64,000 nucleotides of DNA from Arcuatula senhousia (taxonomy: Eukaryota > Mollusca > Bivalvia > Mytilida > Mytilidae). The notes beneath the pieces were generated by a model, which saw nothing but the letters and a program-made list of their open reading frames with translations, was not told the origin of the DNA and ran no database searches. The DNA lies in the NCBI GenBank assembly GCA_963971305.1, contig OZ020303.1:18473184-18537183 (forward strand), in the 5' to 3' direction. This document shows positions 1 to 11,563 of the stretch, in pieces. The position numbers were made by a program, and so were the translations under genes. How positions within the stretch are numbered: the first letter of the stretch is position 1; the number at the start of each line of letters is the position of its first letter.

Positions 1-175
1 TACATATGGTGTCCTTCCTATATACCAAGTTTCGTTGAATTCGGTTAGGTAGTTTCAGAGGAGTTGCGCTGACAAACTTTGTGGCGGACAGACGGAAGGA
101 CAGACGGACGGACGGACGGACGGACACAACAAAAACAATATGTCTCCCCACAAAAGTGGAGGGAGACATAATTTC
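1..175. repeat. Dispersed mollusc-type repeat end with GGAC/GGAT tract
   Basis: The sequence reads 'agtttcagaggag', then a run of ACGG/GGAC units (about 85-125), then a hairpin of the form ATGTCTCCC...GGGAGACAT. The same 'agtttcagag...gacggacag' theme recurs near 31665-31755, 38095-38115 and 42650-42670. It lies in an intron of the WASHC5 gene. No coding potential was seen. The rest of the intron up to 570 shows nothing recognisable. Confidence 0.6.
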
Positions 176-570
176 CCACCTCTTTAGTAATTTCACTGAG
201 TGAAGTAAACAATTTTTTTCACTAAGAAATCTTATTTCCCACTATCTATGAAATAAAGAGAAATAAGTCCTCATTCTAGATATTAAAGAAATACATTAAA
301 AACAGCATATTTGAAATACAGATTTTTCATTTTTGATATGTATAGGCAGGCTATCAAGAAACAAACTAACAAAACCGTAAAAGTTCAGGACAAATACACA
401 ATTCATATTTCACTTTCTAACTTTTCCCATTCTGCAAACAATAATATCAATAAATCATTTTAAGGTTTTTTTTTCCAAACTACTTATAATTTAATGCCTA
501 TAAACAATAAAAAAATATGAAAAGTAACCCTTTCATGAGTTAGTTTAAATGGAGTGATTTTCTATCATAC

Positions 571-3500
571 CTCTTTTAGTTTGAATTCAAACTGCCCTAC
601 ACTTAATAATAGTCTAAAGACTGTCAATGGATTAAACTTGGCATCAGAGAGGACTTGTTCTCTTAACATTCTACATCTCTTGTTCATATCTGCACCTGAA
701 GCATACAAGATATGGTAAAAATCTACTACAATTTACAAAATCACACAATACATATGTAATAACTCCATAACATAGCTACAAATTCAAATTACAAGGCATA
801 CTTGAATATATGCTCTGAAAGTTCAGAACAGCCCTGTGTATGAAAATCTATGTCTAAAAAAAGACAGATTTGCATACAATTTTAATATGCAAACCTTCAT
901 TGGTAATAAATCACTGCTAGGTTCCAGGTCTGTGCCCTTTAAAGCATTCACACAAAAAATTAATTTTAAAACAGATAGTAGGACAAAGTGAAAATTATAG
1001 GGCTCCTATAAGTTATCTTTTAACTGTGGTCTACCAATACCAAACATTTCTATTACTAATTCCTCAACTTGATACTTACTTGGTGATAATGCACATGTGT
1101 GTAACATAAGCCACCTCAATGTCACATTACTATCTCTCATCACATTCATCATCTTAGGTATGCTGTCCAGCACATATTCCTCTGTTAAAACTCCCTCCTT
1201 CAAATACTTATTCAGAGGTTCATGCAGCCTTTCTAATTTCTTTGAATATTTTGTAGCCTAAAAAACAAAGATTCAAATAAATAACACAAGTTTTTTTTTT
1301 TATTTCATTTAAGATAAAGACCAGTTCCCATACATGTACCTAAAAAAAAACAGGCACCAAGTGTTAAGAAACAGTCATTCAAATGTCTAAATGCCGCCTA
1401 AAGTTTACCTGCAATCAATTTATTTAACTAACCGTTTTTTACCCATTTGTTATGCTATCTAAGGGTTACAGGATTTTGTTTTGCTTATGGATTTGTTTCA
1501 GAATGATGAAAGTTTTACATCTAAACCTGGTTAGATTTAATCATATAAGAGTCTTTTGGGGATAATGGAGCCAAGCAATTCCCCAAACTAAGTCCCCTTA
1601 TACTGTAAATTCAAATGTTGTGTTTTAGTCTAACTTTTGACATATCCACGTTCTAACTAACCCTTACAACTTGTCTATCAAAATGAATTAATTTGGATTA
1701 GGCTGCAAAACTATGATTAAATGAACAATACTTAAAACATGTTTTAATGTTTTTCTGTATAACATTTTTCTGTCTAAAATCAAAACTAACTAACCTGTTC
1801 TCTAACATTACCAGGATCCAGTGTGTTATTGAGAGCTGTAGATGCTGCTTTATATGGTGCCCAGGCATCTAGTAAATTAATGGTCATTCCCATATACACA
1901 CTGATAACCTATAACAATAAAAATAACTTGACAAAATCTAAAATCAACAAATTTATGTCATAGTCTTATTTTTGAAAAAATGGGCTTAAATATGCCTTGA
2001 AATCATAAAATGTAATCCAAGTGTAATTTTCTTGTTTATTTTATAAAATAAAAACTTATCCCAACATTATTCCATTCAATATCCTCTTATTTTTTACAAG
2101 AATCACATTGCCTTTAAGTATGTAAATTTAATACATGTTTATTTGATATGCATTTGCATATACACATAATGATTATGTGTTTAAAGTCAGAAAAAGCAGG
2201 CTCCAAACATCATAATATATCAATTTAATTTTCTTTGAATAAAAGCTTTGTAAAAAATACCAAATAGTGTTTAAATGTGGTTTAAAAATTTCATCTGTAA
2301 AATTTTGCAGAAAAATCAAAACATATACAATGTACACAATTAAGCTGATGCTAATAAATTGACTAAACAATTTACCCAATTATCAGGAAAGTGTTTATCT
2401 ACAATTTCTCTCATTTTAGCCTGCTGGTTGTGTAAAATTTCAGGTTCAAAGTACAGTATAACATATAACATAGAGGCTTGAGTCGCTAGAGCTGTTGATC
2501 GATGTTCTGGCAGGGGATAAGCAGAGATCTGGTTATATATGTCATCTGATCGTAGTCTCCCAATCACCATGTTTATAAAATCACTGTTGATATGCACTCG
2601 GCTGAAATCAGAAATAGAAAGAGTATTGTTTAAAAATAAACTGTTAACACAGAGACATGTCTCGCCTGTCGCAACTTGACACAGTATAAAATGAAGTAAA
2701 AATCCTCCTTTAACTGATCTTAACTGATGGTTAAGCAGCTGCATACCAAATATAAATGGTGAACCATAACTGCTTTATATAAAACACTCATGACATAAGT
2801 AAAAAGTAAAAAAGTGTAAAATCTCAAAGTCAGTAGACTGTGACTGCAGGATCATACAGATAAAATACTTTTGAAATTGATCTGTACTGATGCTAATGCA
2901 AGTGCATACCCAATATCAATGATGTACCATAACTGCTTCATGTTAAACAGACGTAAGAAAAAAGGTTAACCTCGGCCAAATCGGTGTAAAATTTCAAAGT
3001 CAGTAGACAGTGACTGCAGAAGCATACAGATGAAATGCTTTTGAAATTGAATTGTACTAATGCTAATGCAAGTGCATACCCAATATAAATGGTGAACCAT
3101 AACTGCTTCATGTTAAACAGACTTAAGAAAAAAGGTTAACCTGGGCCAAATCGGTGTAAAATTTCAAAGTCAGTAGACCGTGACTGCAGGAGCATACAGG
3201 TGAAATCCTTTAAAAACTGATCTGTACTGATGCTGATGCAACTGCATACCAAATATCAATGGTGTAACATAACTGCTTCATGTTAAACAGACTTAAGAAA
3301 AAAGGTTAACCTCGGGCAAATCAGTGTAAAATTTCAAAGTCAGTAGACCATGACTGCAGGAGCATACAGATGAAATCCTTTTAAAACTGATCTGTACTGA
3401 TGCTGATGCAACTGCATACCAAATATCAATGGTGTAACATAACTAGTTCACACAAAACAGACTTAAGCAAAAACTTTTACCAATTGTGGACGCCGCCGCC

Positions 3501-6500
3501 GCCGTCGCCGCCGCCGCCGGAATCACCATACCTAAGTCTCGCCTTTTGCGACATTCGTCGCAGGCGAGACAAAAACAGTGAGACTTGTCAAAACCAAACT
3601 CAATCCATACTCGATGGGATAGCTTCTAATTTATTTTTTTTTAATTTGTAGTACATTGTACATGTATTTTATCAAGCATTTTGTTTTCTTTAAGTTGGTG
3701 AATTTATAAATCAGTTTTCTGTATGCACAACAAAGCATATCTAAATTAATCTACAGTTGCTATCCCGTACTTGAAATAAGACTCTGGATAATTCTGTGGT
3801 CTTTTGGCCCCTGAAGCATTGGAGAACCCAGTACTTCTCAACAGCTTGCATACATCATCTATGTTAGAATCACCAGCAGCAGCTTTCTGGGCACTGAAAC
3901 AGTAAATGGACTAATCAAGTATACTTACAACAATGCAAAAAATCAATAAAGCTCAAGTTACAGTTTTGAATGAGTGTTTCATGTTAAGGGTAAGCCAATA
4001 CACAAGGAAAACAGTTTAAAACTAGAATAGTGACAGGAAGGGTCCTGTTGGCAAAAAGTCTATTTTTCCCAAAAAAGTTGATGGACAAAATTTTCATACA
4101 TGATTCCTCTGACAAATGGAACTTAATTACAATTTCAAATCTGTACCCCCAGATATTTTCAGAGTTTTTGTGTTTATATAGAATTGTTTACAGATTCTGT
4201 ACAATTTGAACAGACTGACAAATGGACGGACAGATAAATGAAAGCTATAGAACTTCCACATCATCAACACTAGTCAAATGGTGCAAAAATCTTTGTTTGG
4301 CTGTTTTCGATTGCAGATTTTTTAAATTGCCATCTATATATTTTATTTTAAATCCAGTGGCCACGTGAAAAACAGCGAGCAGTGACAGCTGGTCACATTG
4401 AAGGCTGCTGGCTGTTTTCCATTGTGGATATTTTAAATTTACATTTATAATGTAGGTTGTGTCACGTACACTTATTCCACATCTCATTTTCTTCTATCCT
4501 ATATTTCAATGTAAAACACAATCAAGCTTGATCGTAACGTAAAAAAATTGTTTTGATTTTTTATCTTTTAGAAATGGCTCATAGCTAATAACAAAAATTT
4601 ACAATCAAGTATTACTTTATTTTTTTTCACAAGGTTGGGCGGAGATTAACTTTCTCTGTCTTTTTGGTAAGATTTAAACGAAGAATCCCGAAGTAATTGA
4701 CCCGTGACCAACCTGGTCAATAAAATAGAGTAATACAAGCATATACATAATTATGTATGGCCTTACCTATATCTGTAATAAGAAACTAGCATTCTCTCTC
4801 TAATCAAACCTTCTATCTTTGTGTCAATTATAATCAGCATAACACCATACAAGAACAATACTTCACACTGAAATGTCAAAATGGAAAATAATTTTTAAAA
4901 TACATATTAACTTAAAAAATAAACTTATCTCTTTTTTTAAAGACTTTTTTGTTTATGGATTGGAAAGAGAATTGTAAATCTACATTATTTCTTGCTAGTT
5001 TTGCAGTATGTGTGTTCTGCTTACAGAGGAGCTAGAGGGAATCCTAGACTTGCAGTGAGGTGTGAACTTTTGGTCCACATTGAACACCTCTCTGTGATTT
5101 TAGGATAAAGAACAGAAATAAAAGTGCTGTTCCTTTGCTTTGTTTCAATATAATTTATGTGTGATTTTGTGCAAAAAATGTATGTACTCCATATCCCTTG
5201 GTTTTTTGTTTTGATATAGTTTAAATAGTTCTGAAACCAATTGTCATTGATCAAGGTTATAATATAAACATTACCAGCAGCTGTTTCCCGTCATCATTTA
5301 TCAGCACACTTTCTAGTGAATGTTGAATATATATTCCTTCCTCTAAATCTTCTAAGAATCTACAATTAAAAAGCCCAATTTTTTACTGTTATTAAATGTT
5401 GATTATCAATACTAGTTAAACCCATCTAAATTTATTAGTTCCTGTCTTTGTCATAGCTTAAGTTGTCATTGCTTAAGTTTGCATTTGTCACCTTAAAGGG
5501 AAAGTTCACAAAAAAATAAAAATTTGTCATATGATTTCTAATGCATTATCTAATTATGCTAAATCATTTGAACTTTTATATTCAATTTAATAAGCTGACA
5601 AAAATGGAATTTTATTTTTTATCTTTTGGTTTCTGTCATGGTACGAGACCACAGTTAGCTCCCTTCAATTTTCGTTGTCCAATAATATAGTCCCTATTAA
5701 AACATAGTATTTCTTGTAAATGCTAATGTAATGTTAGTTTTTATGACTAAAGGATGATGAACTTGGAGTGAAATGAGAGATTAAAGATCGTATAAATTTA
5801 TCAAACTTTAATTTTTTTGAAATTCATTGATAAAGTTGTGATTCGGCTAAGTGCAAAAAGGTGATTTTTTCATTTTTCAAGCACCTCTTTTCTGACCCTC
5901 TTAGGTGTAAATTTTAAAAAAAAAATCAAATTTTTTTTAGACGGTAGGATTTTCTGAATTTTTAACTAATGTTCTGGAAGCTAATGAACTTTATGTGGCC
6001 AAAGTTTCATTTAAAAAGAAATGGTGCGATTTTTTTAATTTCACATAAGGCTATATTGAAAATGCATTAAAAATTTGGAAAAAATAACTATGGTCTCTGG
6101 CCTTATTAGAGGGGTAAGAATGGCCTATTTACACCTCTTAGAATTATTTTGCAATGCCATTAATGGTTTTAAATTGTTTAGACTAATAAGTTCTTTCAAT
6201 TTCAGCCTTTATTTCATGAGTTTATCTCAATATTTGCCATATTTAGCCTTATTTGTATGTCTATGGGATTTTCAATGGTAATGGCATGTTTTGTATTATT
6301 TTAACATTTATAGGGCCAATGCTTGCAGATTATGACTTCCAGAGGGCTACAACAGCTATAAATCTTCTTATATGATGTAAGGAAACTGTTTAAACTAGAC
6401 TTTATAAATTATTTCTGAAAAAAGATATTTTACTACTTGCAAAATGGGGCTGCGGCAGCAGATAAGCTTTTTTGTGTTGGACCTATGGATGCCATATCAA

Positions 6501-9500
6501 TGTAATCTTTCTGTATAGGGTATATTATAGAAAAAACAGTCAGAATAAACTGAAAAATAGCTAAACAACACAAAATAGCACATGAAAGGTCTCTGGATTT
6601 CATGGAAAAAGTCACAGGATTGAAAATATCCCCAATTTCTTGCTGTAGATTTGGCCGTTTTTCCTTATTTCGCACATGAGTCTTGAACCAATTTTCATCT
6701 AAAGTGCAATGACTAGTCTCTTTGCTGTTAAATTCTGTTCATCATCATCATCTCATACTGAATACACCTTTATTGTTGCAAGTTGTTGCATTTTTTACAT
6801 TTTTTTACCCTCAAACATTAGTTTTTAGTGATGTGTAGGGAAAAAGCATTTTGAAATTACACCATTTATCCACTCCTAAACACTATTTATAACATATTTT
6901 TCATATGAATAAGGTGTTTTTTTGTTTGTTTTATTTTGTAAGCTTATTATGTATTTAACATTTTAAAGCCCTTTTGGTCTCAACATTTCATTTCCTTTCT
7001 TAAAAAATTCTCATGGCCATACATGTACCCTTCAATAAGGCTAAAATGGCTAATTTTCCTATCCGCAAATATGGGAAAGGGTCAAAATTTGAAACCATGC
7101 AGATATTTCACTGAAACTTGTGTTTTCCATGCTCAGAGGGGATAATGTTATTGATTTCAACCATTAGTTTTGTGAACTTTTATGAAATAAAAAAAATTTG
7201 GCCAAATAGGCCTCATGGATTTTCCTGGTGTATTTTCGATCAAAATTCTTATATGCAACTAGTGTTTTGTAGTGCTAATAATTTCACTATTGTTGGTCTG
7301 ATCACTTTGAAACTTGGCAGTTCAGTTGGAAAAAGACTATTCTATGTGAAAATAATTTTATTTGACTGTCCGAAGCTTTTCTGAGGACTATTAGGTACGA
7401 GACCACAGTTAGCTCCCTTCAATTTTCGTTGTCCAATAATATAGTCCCTATTAAAACATAGTATTTCTTGTAAATGCTATTGTAATGTTAGTTTTTATGA
7501 CTAAAGGATGAACTTGGAGTGAAATGAGAGATTAAAGATCGTATAGATTTATCAAACTTTAATTTTTTTGAAATTCATTGATAAAGTTGTGATTCGGCTA
7601 AGTGCAAAAAGGTGATTTTTTCATTTTTCAAGCACCTCTTTTCTGACCCTCTTAGGTGTAAATTTAAAAAAAAAATCAAAATTTTTTAGACGGTAGGATT
7701 TTCTGAATTTTTAACTAATGTTCTGGAAGCTTATGAACTTTATGTGGCCAAAGTTTCATTTAAAAAGAAATGGTGCGAATTTTTTAATTTCACATAAGGC
7801 TATATTAAAAATGCATTAAAATTTGGAAAAAATAACTATGGTCTCGGGCCTCATTTTTAATTACACAAAACATCTGAATACCACAAAGTCTCCTTTTGAC
7901 AGTGACCCACCGTTTACCTAATTATAGAATTGCCAATTTATAATATTTTTATGTGCATCTATGTTATGGCATTTTAAATAAGTGATAAAAAATCCTTTTA
8001 AAATTAACAAAATTGAGTTATTCTTTAATTAGTAATAATGATTTCTTGGTATAAACATCAATTTAAATAAGTCATTTTTAATTATCTAAGTCATGTTGTG
8101 TTGTGATAATCTTGCATATAAATCACATTATTGTCTTAAATGCTAGAATGAAAATAAAATGATCTAGTACATAAAACTTTGTTTCTGAATGTTTGTATAT
8201 TAGGTTTTGACACCTGTAGGTATTGATAATTATTTCACCCCAAGTCAGCTGTGACTAATTACATTTATGTTTACCTAACCATTACACAGGTACCTGCTGA
8301 GAGACAATGACAATAAATTCACATTAATTAACACTTTTGGCAAACCCAGTGGGGGATTAGAAAAAGAATGTAATTTACATAATTATATCACAATTATTTT
8401 CAATGATATATGATGGCTTACATTTAAATACACAACTTCTTTCTTAATAGTAAATAAAAATAATATTTTTTTGAATTATAGAATTTTAATTTTAATTAAT
8501 TGATAATAAAGTTCAATTTAAAAGAAAAAGATAATAGATTAATAAAACGTTTTTAAAAAGAATTAATATAGAAAGTAATTTGAAAATATTAAATGATCTT
8601 GTTGACTCTTGATTATTTTAATTATTTTGTTGGTTATTGGACGTACCACATGATCACTTAAACGTTTGAACTAATATGATTTTTTGCTACTCGGTAGAAA
8701 TTCTGATTAACTGAAGAAGTCCCCTAGTGTAGAGTAGGGGACTATTTCAAATAAATAATCTCAAATATCTTTGTTATAAGTTAAGATATGAGAGAAAAAA
8801 TTTGCACACTGTTATAAAACATTGTTCTGAACAATTTAAGACCATATGTCAAAAATCGTGAACTTACCCTTTAAGTTTATATTTTTAATGTCCAAAAGGG
8901 GTCTGCTGACTTTTAAGGTTTTGAATCATATTCATTATATTCTTGATCTAGGACCAATTGCAAGTCAGCAAGAAGTGACTGTAGGTCATATTGAAGGGTT
9001 CTGGTTGTTTTTTATTAAAGAATTTTCAAGTGCCACTAATCCATGTAGGTTACATGTATTTATTACATAGATGCATATAAAATACCGATTTATCCCAGTG
9101 AAATAAAATCTGGTAAATTCACAGTGTGAAATAACAATAATATTTTCACTCTTGTGTCCTTTCCGGTCAAACTCAATTATGACGTCATGAATTGTATTGT
9201 GTTGTCGGCATGACTCCTACCGTCTAAATTCATACGCCATTCAAATAAATTTATTAAAAACGATTAAATAGCTGCATTTTATCTATGCAATAAATAGGAT
9301 AATCAATTAGGTCTCATGAATAACCAAAATATAATCACTCGTGCGGGAACGCACTGAGATTTAACTCGTGCATGGAACAAGTTCCGCGAACAAGTTCCGC
9401 GCACTCCTTAAATCTGTGTGCTTTCACCGACTCATGAACATATTTTGGTTATTCACTAGACCCAATTAATTATCCTATAAGTCATATACTCATTACCGTC

Positions 9501-11107
9501 TATAGAATAATGTATTACATTGTATGTAAACAATCTAAATGTTCTGAGGGTAATGAGGCCACACATTGCTCCCTTTCTGCTCTACACTGTATAGAAATTA
9601 AAATAGTTTTTTTAGGTATTCATTATCTATGAAAACTAATTGACTCATTTGTGATGAAAATTATGACTTTCTAAAAAAGAAGAGATAATATTCTAAAAGA
9701 TGTCTTTACTTACTTAGTCAAATCAGTGACATATTTATGAACAGATGCAAAGGCTTGGTAAAATCTGGTTAATATCTCTATATTGTTTTCTCTAAACTCT
9801 TCATCTAAATCTTGTAACTCCTGAAACAAATGTTTGAAGAATACACATAAACTGTTTGAAACCTTTTTTTAATAAATTACAAAAGTACTAATATTATTAA
9901 GAAATTGCAAAACACGTCTTCATTTTCTTGTTCTCAAACAATAGGTTTTCAGCTATTTTTGCAAATGTCATGGTGTCTATTGTCTAGATTTATTGTAAGG
10001 CTCTCCCAGACCCTGTATTTACTTTGACCAACTGCAAAATCAAACTAAGAGAGTGAGCAACACTTAGAGACCTGTCTATAGCTAGTCAAGTGCCACGTAA
10101 CTTGCTTGAGACTCACGCATCCAGTTGGCAATTTGGCAGCAAATTTCTTTGATCTTACAATTTTTTGACTAAACTCACGCATGCACTCATAAATTCCTGA
10201 CAGCCCTGCACTTAATAGGTTATATATAAAAAAGGATGATAAAATGGACTTACATATGTACATGTAAATAATGCTGAGAGAAAAAATGGAAAAGGGATCA
10301 GAAATAGTAAATTTAAAAGGCCTTTAGAAATGGAAGAGGTGGGTAGGGGCAAAGAATTAAACCTTTGTGATGCAATCATGGCAGTTTGCAAAGATTTTTC
10401 TACGTGCCTGAAGCATGTCACTCTCCACACATTGACCCACTCTGGTTATAGAGGTCACTGTACATGTATATTATGACCTGACAACCCCTGTGCACCCTAG
10501 CTATTCAGCCTCTTACATGTAGGGTTCAAACAGTGATGTTCTCTGGGTTGAAAACTATTTACGATAAGAATCGAAAGAGCCATACATATAAACACCTTTT
10601 ATGACAAGCTCAGTTCTGCTGATGGCCTTTTTTTCCAATCAGGCCAGGTCACCTTGCATGGCAAAATCAAATTAAGACAATGCAAGAGAGTACACACAAG
10701 AATTATAATACAACAGTACACGAGCAAACATCCAGTGTCAAAAATTCATGATACTTACATCATATACGTTATACATGTACAGTCACAATATTAGTATATG
10801 TCTAAATACATTGTAGTTGTGTCCCGTACACTTATTCCACATCTCAATATCGTCTAGTTACATTGTACATAGAAATTCTTACCACTTTGGACTCTATTCT
10901 ATTATCAAAATACTCTGCATTGCGAAAATAACTAAAGTCACTTATGATTTCACCATATTTATTTCTCTCTTGTGGGTTATCTTGCTTGAAAACAGGTGGT
11001 ATCACTTCTGACAGTCGTAACAATTCAGCAAGGATGGCATTTCCCCTTGAGACAAGTCTGAGAATGTTTTGCCCACATTGATTGTTTTCAGCTAAAAAGT
11101 CTGCCAT
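571..11107 (-). CDS. WASHC5: WASH complex subunit 5 (strumpellin), N-terminal nine exons, partial
   Basis: Strumpellin is a large helical subunit of the WASH complex, which activates Arp2/3 on endosomes. Nine coding exons on the minus strand join in phase: 11107-10883, 9820-9714, 5359-5275, 4867-4767, 3893-3771, 2601-2376, 1908-1795, 1257-1080 and 695-571. All have AG acceptors and GT donors. Together they give 428 residues, against about 1,159 in the human protein, so the remaining exons lie beyond base 1. The start ATG at 11107 has a good AAAATGG context and opens MADFLAENN, close to the vertebrate start. Other matching blocks are [31 protein letters not shown] and DNIP-like DSIPKMMN. Exon phases are consistent throughout, with no stop or frameshift. 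Introns carry several transposons, one (5640-7850) over 2 kb long. Identity is firm from conserved blocks; exact exon edges were read by eye. Confidence 0.93.
2659..3570. mobile_element. TIR element with internal 170-base tandem repeat
   Basis: It starts GTCTCGCCTGTCGCAA and ends with the inverted counterpart TCGCAGGCGAGAC, so it looks like a small non-autonomous DNA transposon. Between the ends is a tandem repeat: 'gcatacc' recurs at 2741, 2904, 3074, 3244 and 3414, a period of 163 and then 170. A GCC/GTC trinucleotide run lies at 3490-3520 next to the right end. It sits in a WASHC5 intron only 58 bases upstream of the acceptor at 2601. A relative with the same termini is at 20496-20836. No coding sequence was seen. 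Confidence 0.6.
4345..4500 (+). repeat. Dispersed SINE-like repeat copy
   Basis: The block running from 'agctggtcacattgaaggc' through 'gttttccattgtgg' to 'cacttattccacatctc' is repeated nearly word for word at 19768-19893. Diverged or partial copies are at 53212-53350, 10818-10850 and (reverse) 37555-37590. No RNA polymerase III box could be identified with confidence, so 'SINE-like' is only a description. It lies in a WASHC5 intron. Confidence 0.6.
5640..7850. mobile_element. LTR-like composite element without coding sequence
   Basis: Two direct repeats (5640-6102 and 7394-7850, about 460 bases, nearly identical) flank 1.3 kb of interior. Each repeat begins GGTACGAGACCA and ends with the approximate inverse TGGTCTC(G/T)GGCC. 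The outer ends are flanked by TCAT (5636-5639 and 7851-7854), a likely 4-base target duplication, so the whole unit seems to have inserted once. The interior holds only short frames with no similarity I recognise. The termini are not TG...CA, which argues against an ordinary LTR element; a composite of two small transposons is the alternative. Confidence 0.6.
9294..9480. mobile_element. Imperfect palindromic MITE-like element
   Basis: Arms of about 75 bases, 'ataggataatcaattag' on the left and 'ctaattaattatcctat'-type on the right, are inverted copies around a centre rich in 'gttccgcg'. It lies in WASHC5 intron 2. No coding sequence is present. A clear target duplication was not found. Confidence 0.55.
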
Positions 11108-11563
11108 TTTGAATGTGCTGTCAGGAAATTAAAAATTAAAATATAAAGGTGAAAACACAAAAGTTTCCGCCCACTTCTGTACAAGTATGATCTATCATGA
11201 AAAGGTTTTGAAAAACACAGTCATGGTTCAAATTATCTGCAAAAGAATATTATCAATGGTATAAATTTGGAAAATATTCAATTTTAAAGAATCTTTTGCG
11301 AGTGTAATAAAGCAACTTGATCTCTTCAAATTCAAAAACTTGAAAAACGAAGTACACTTCCGGAAACTACAAAGGCGCCACCCGGTGGTAGTCAATATCG
11401 ATTAATTTTTTTTTTAAATATTCATCAGAATCTGAGAAAATCATATCGAATTAATTATTGTCTCAGTCAGAATTCTGCAAAAATTGCGAACGAATCTATT
11501 TAAAATCAATTATACCTTAAAATCTCCTACTGCTTAAAACAAGCGCGTCTTTGAGCTAATAAC
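11108..11563. promoter_or_regulatory. Bidirectional promoter between WASHC5 and ATG14
   Basis: The two start codons lie 456 bases apart in divergent orientation, so this interval must hold both core promoters and 5' UTRs. An ETS-type motif, CACTTCCGGAA, lies at 11355-11365, next to a GC-richer patch (aaggcgcc, acccggtgg) that is unusual in this AT-rich window. ETS motifs are typical of housekeeping bidirectional promoters. No TATA box stands out. The function is inferred from arrangement and motif. Confidence 0.6.

Noticed and set aside
8718..8743. Hairpin AGTCCCCTA...TAGGGGACT as another palindromic MITE
   Set aside because: The arms are only 9 bases, and it lacks CACAGG ends and flanking duplications.
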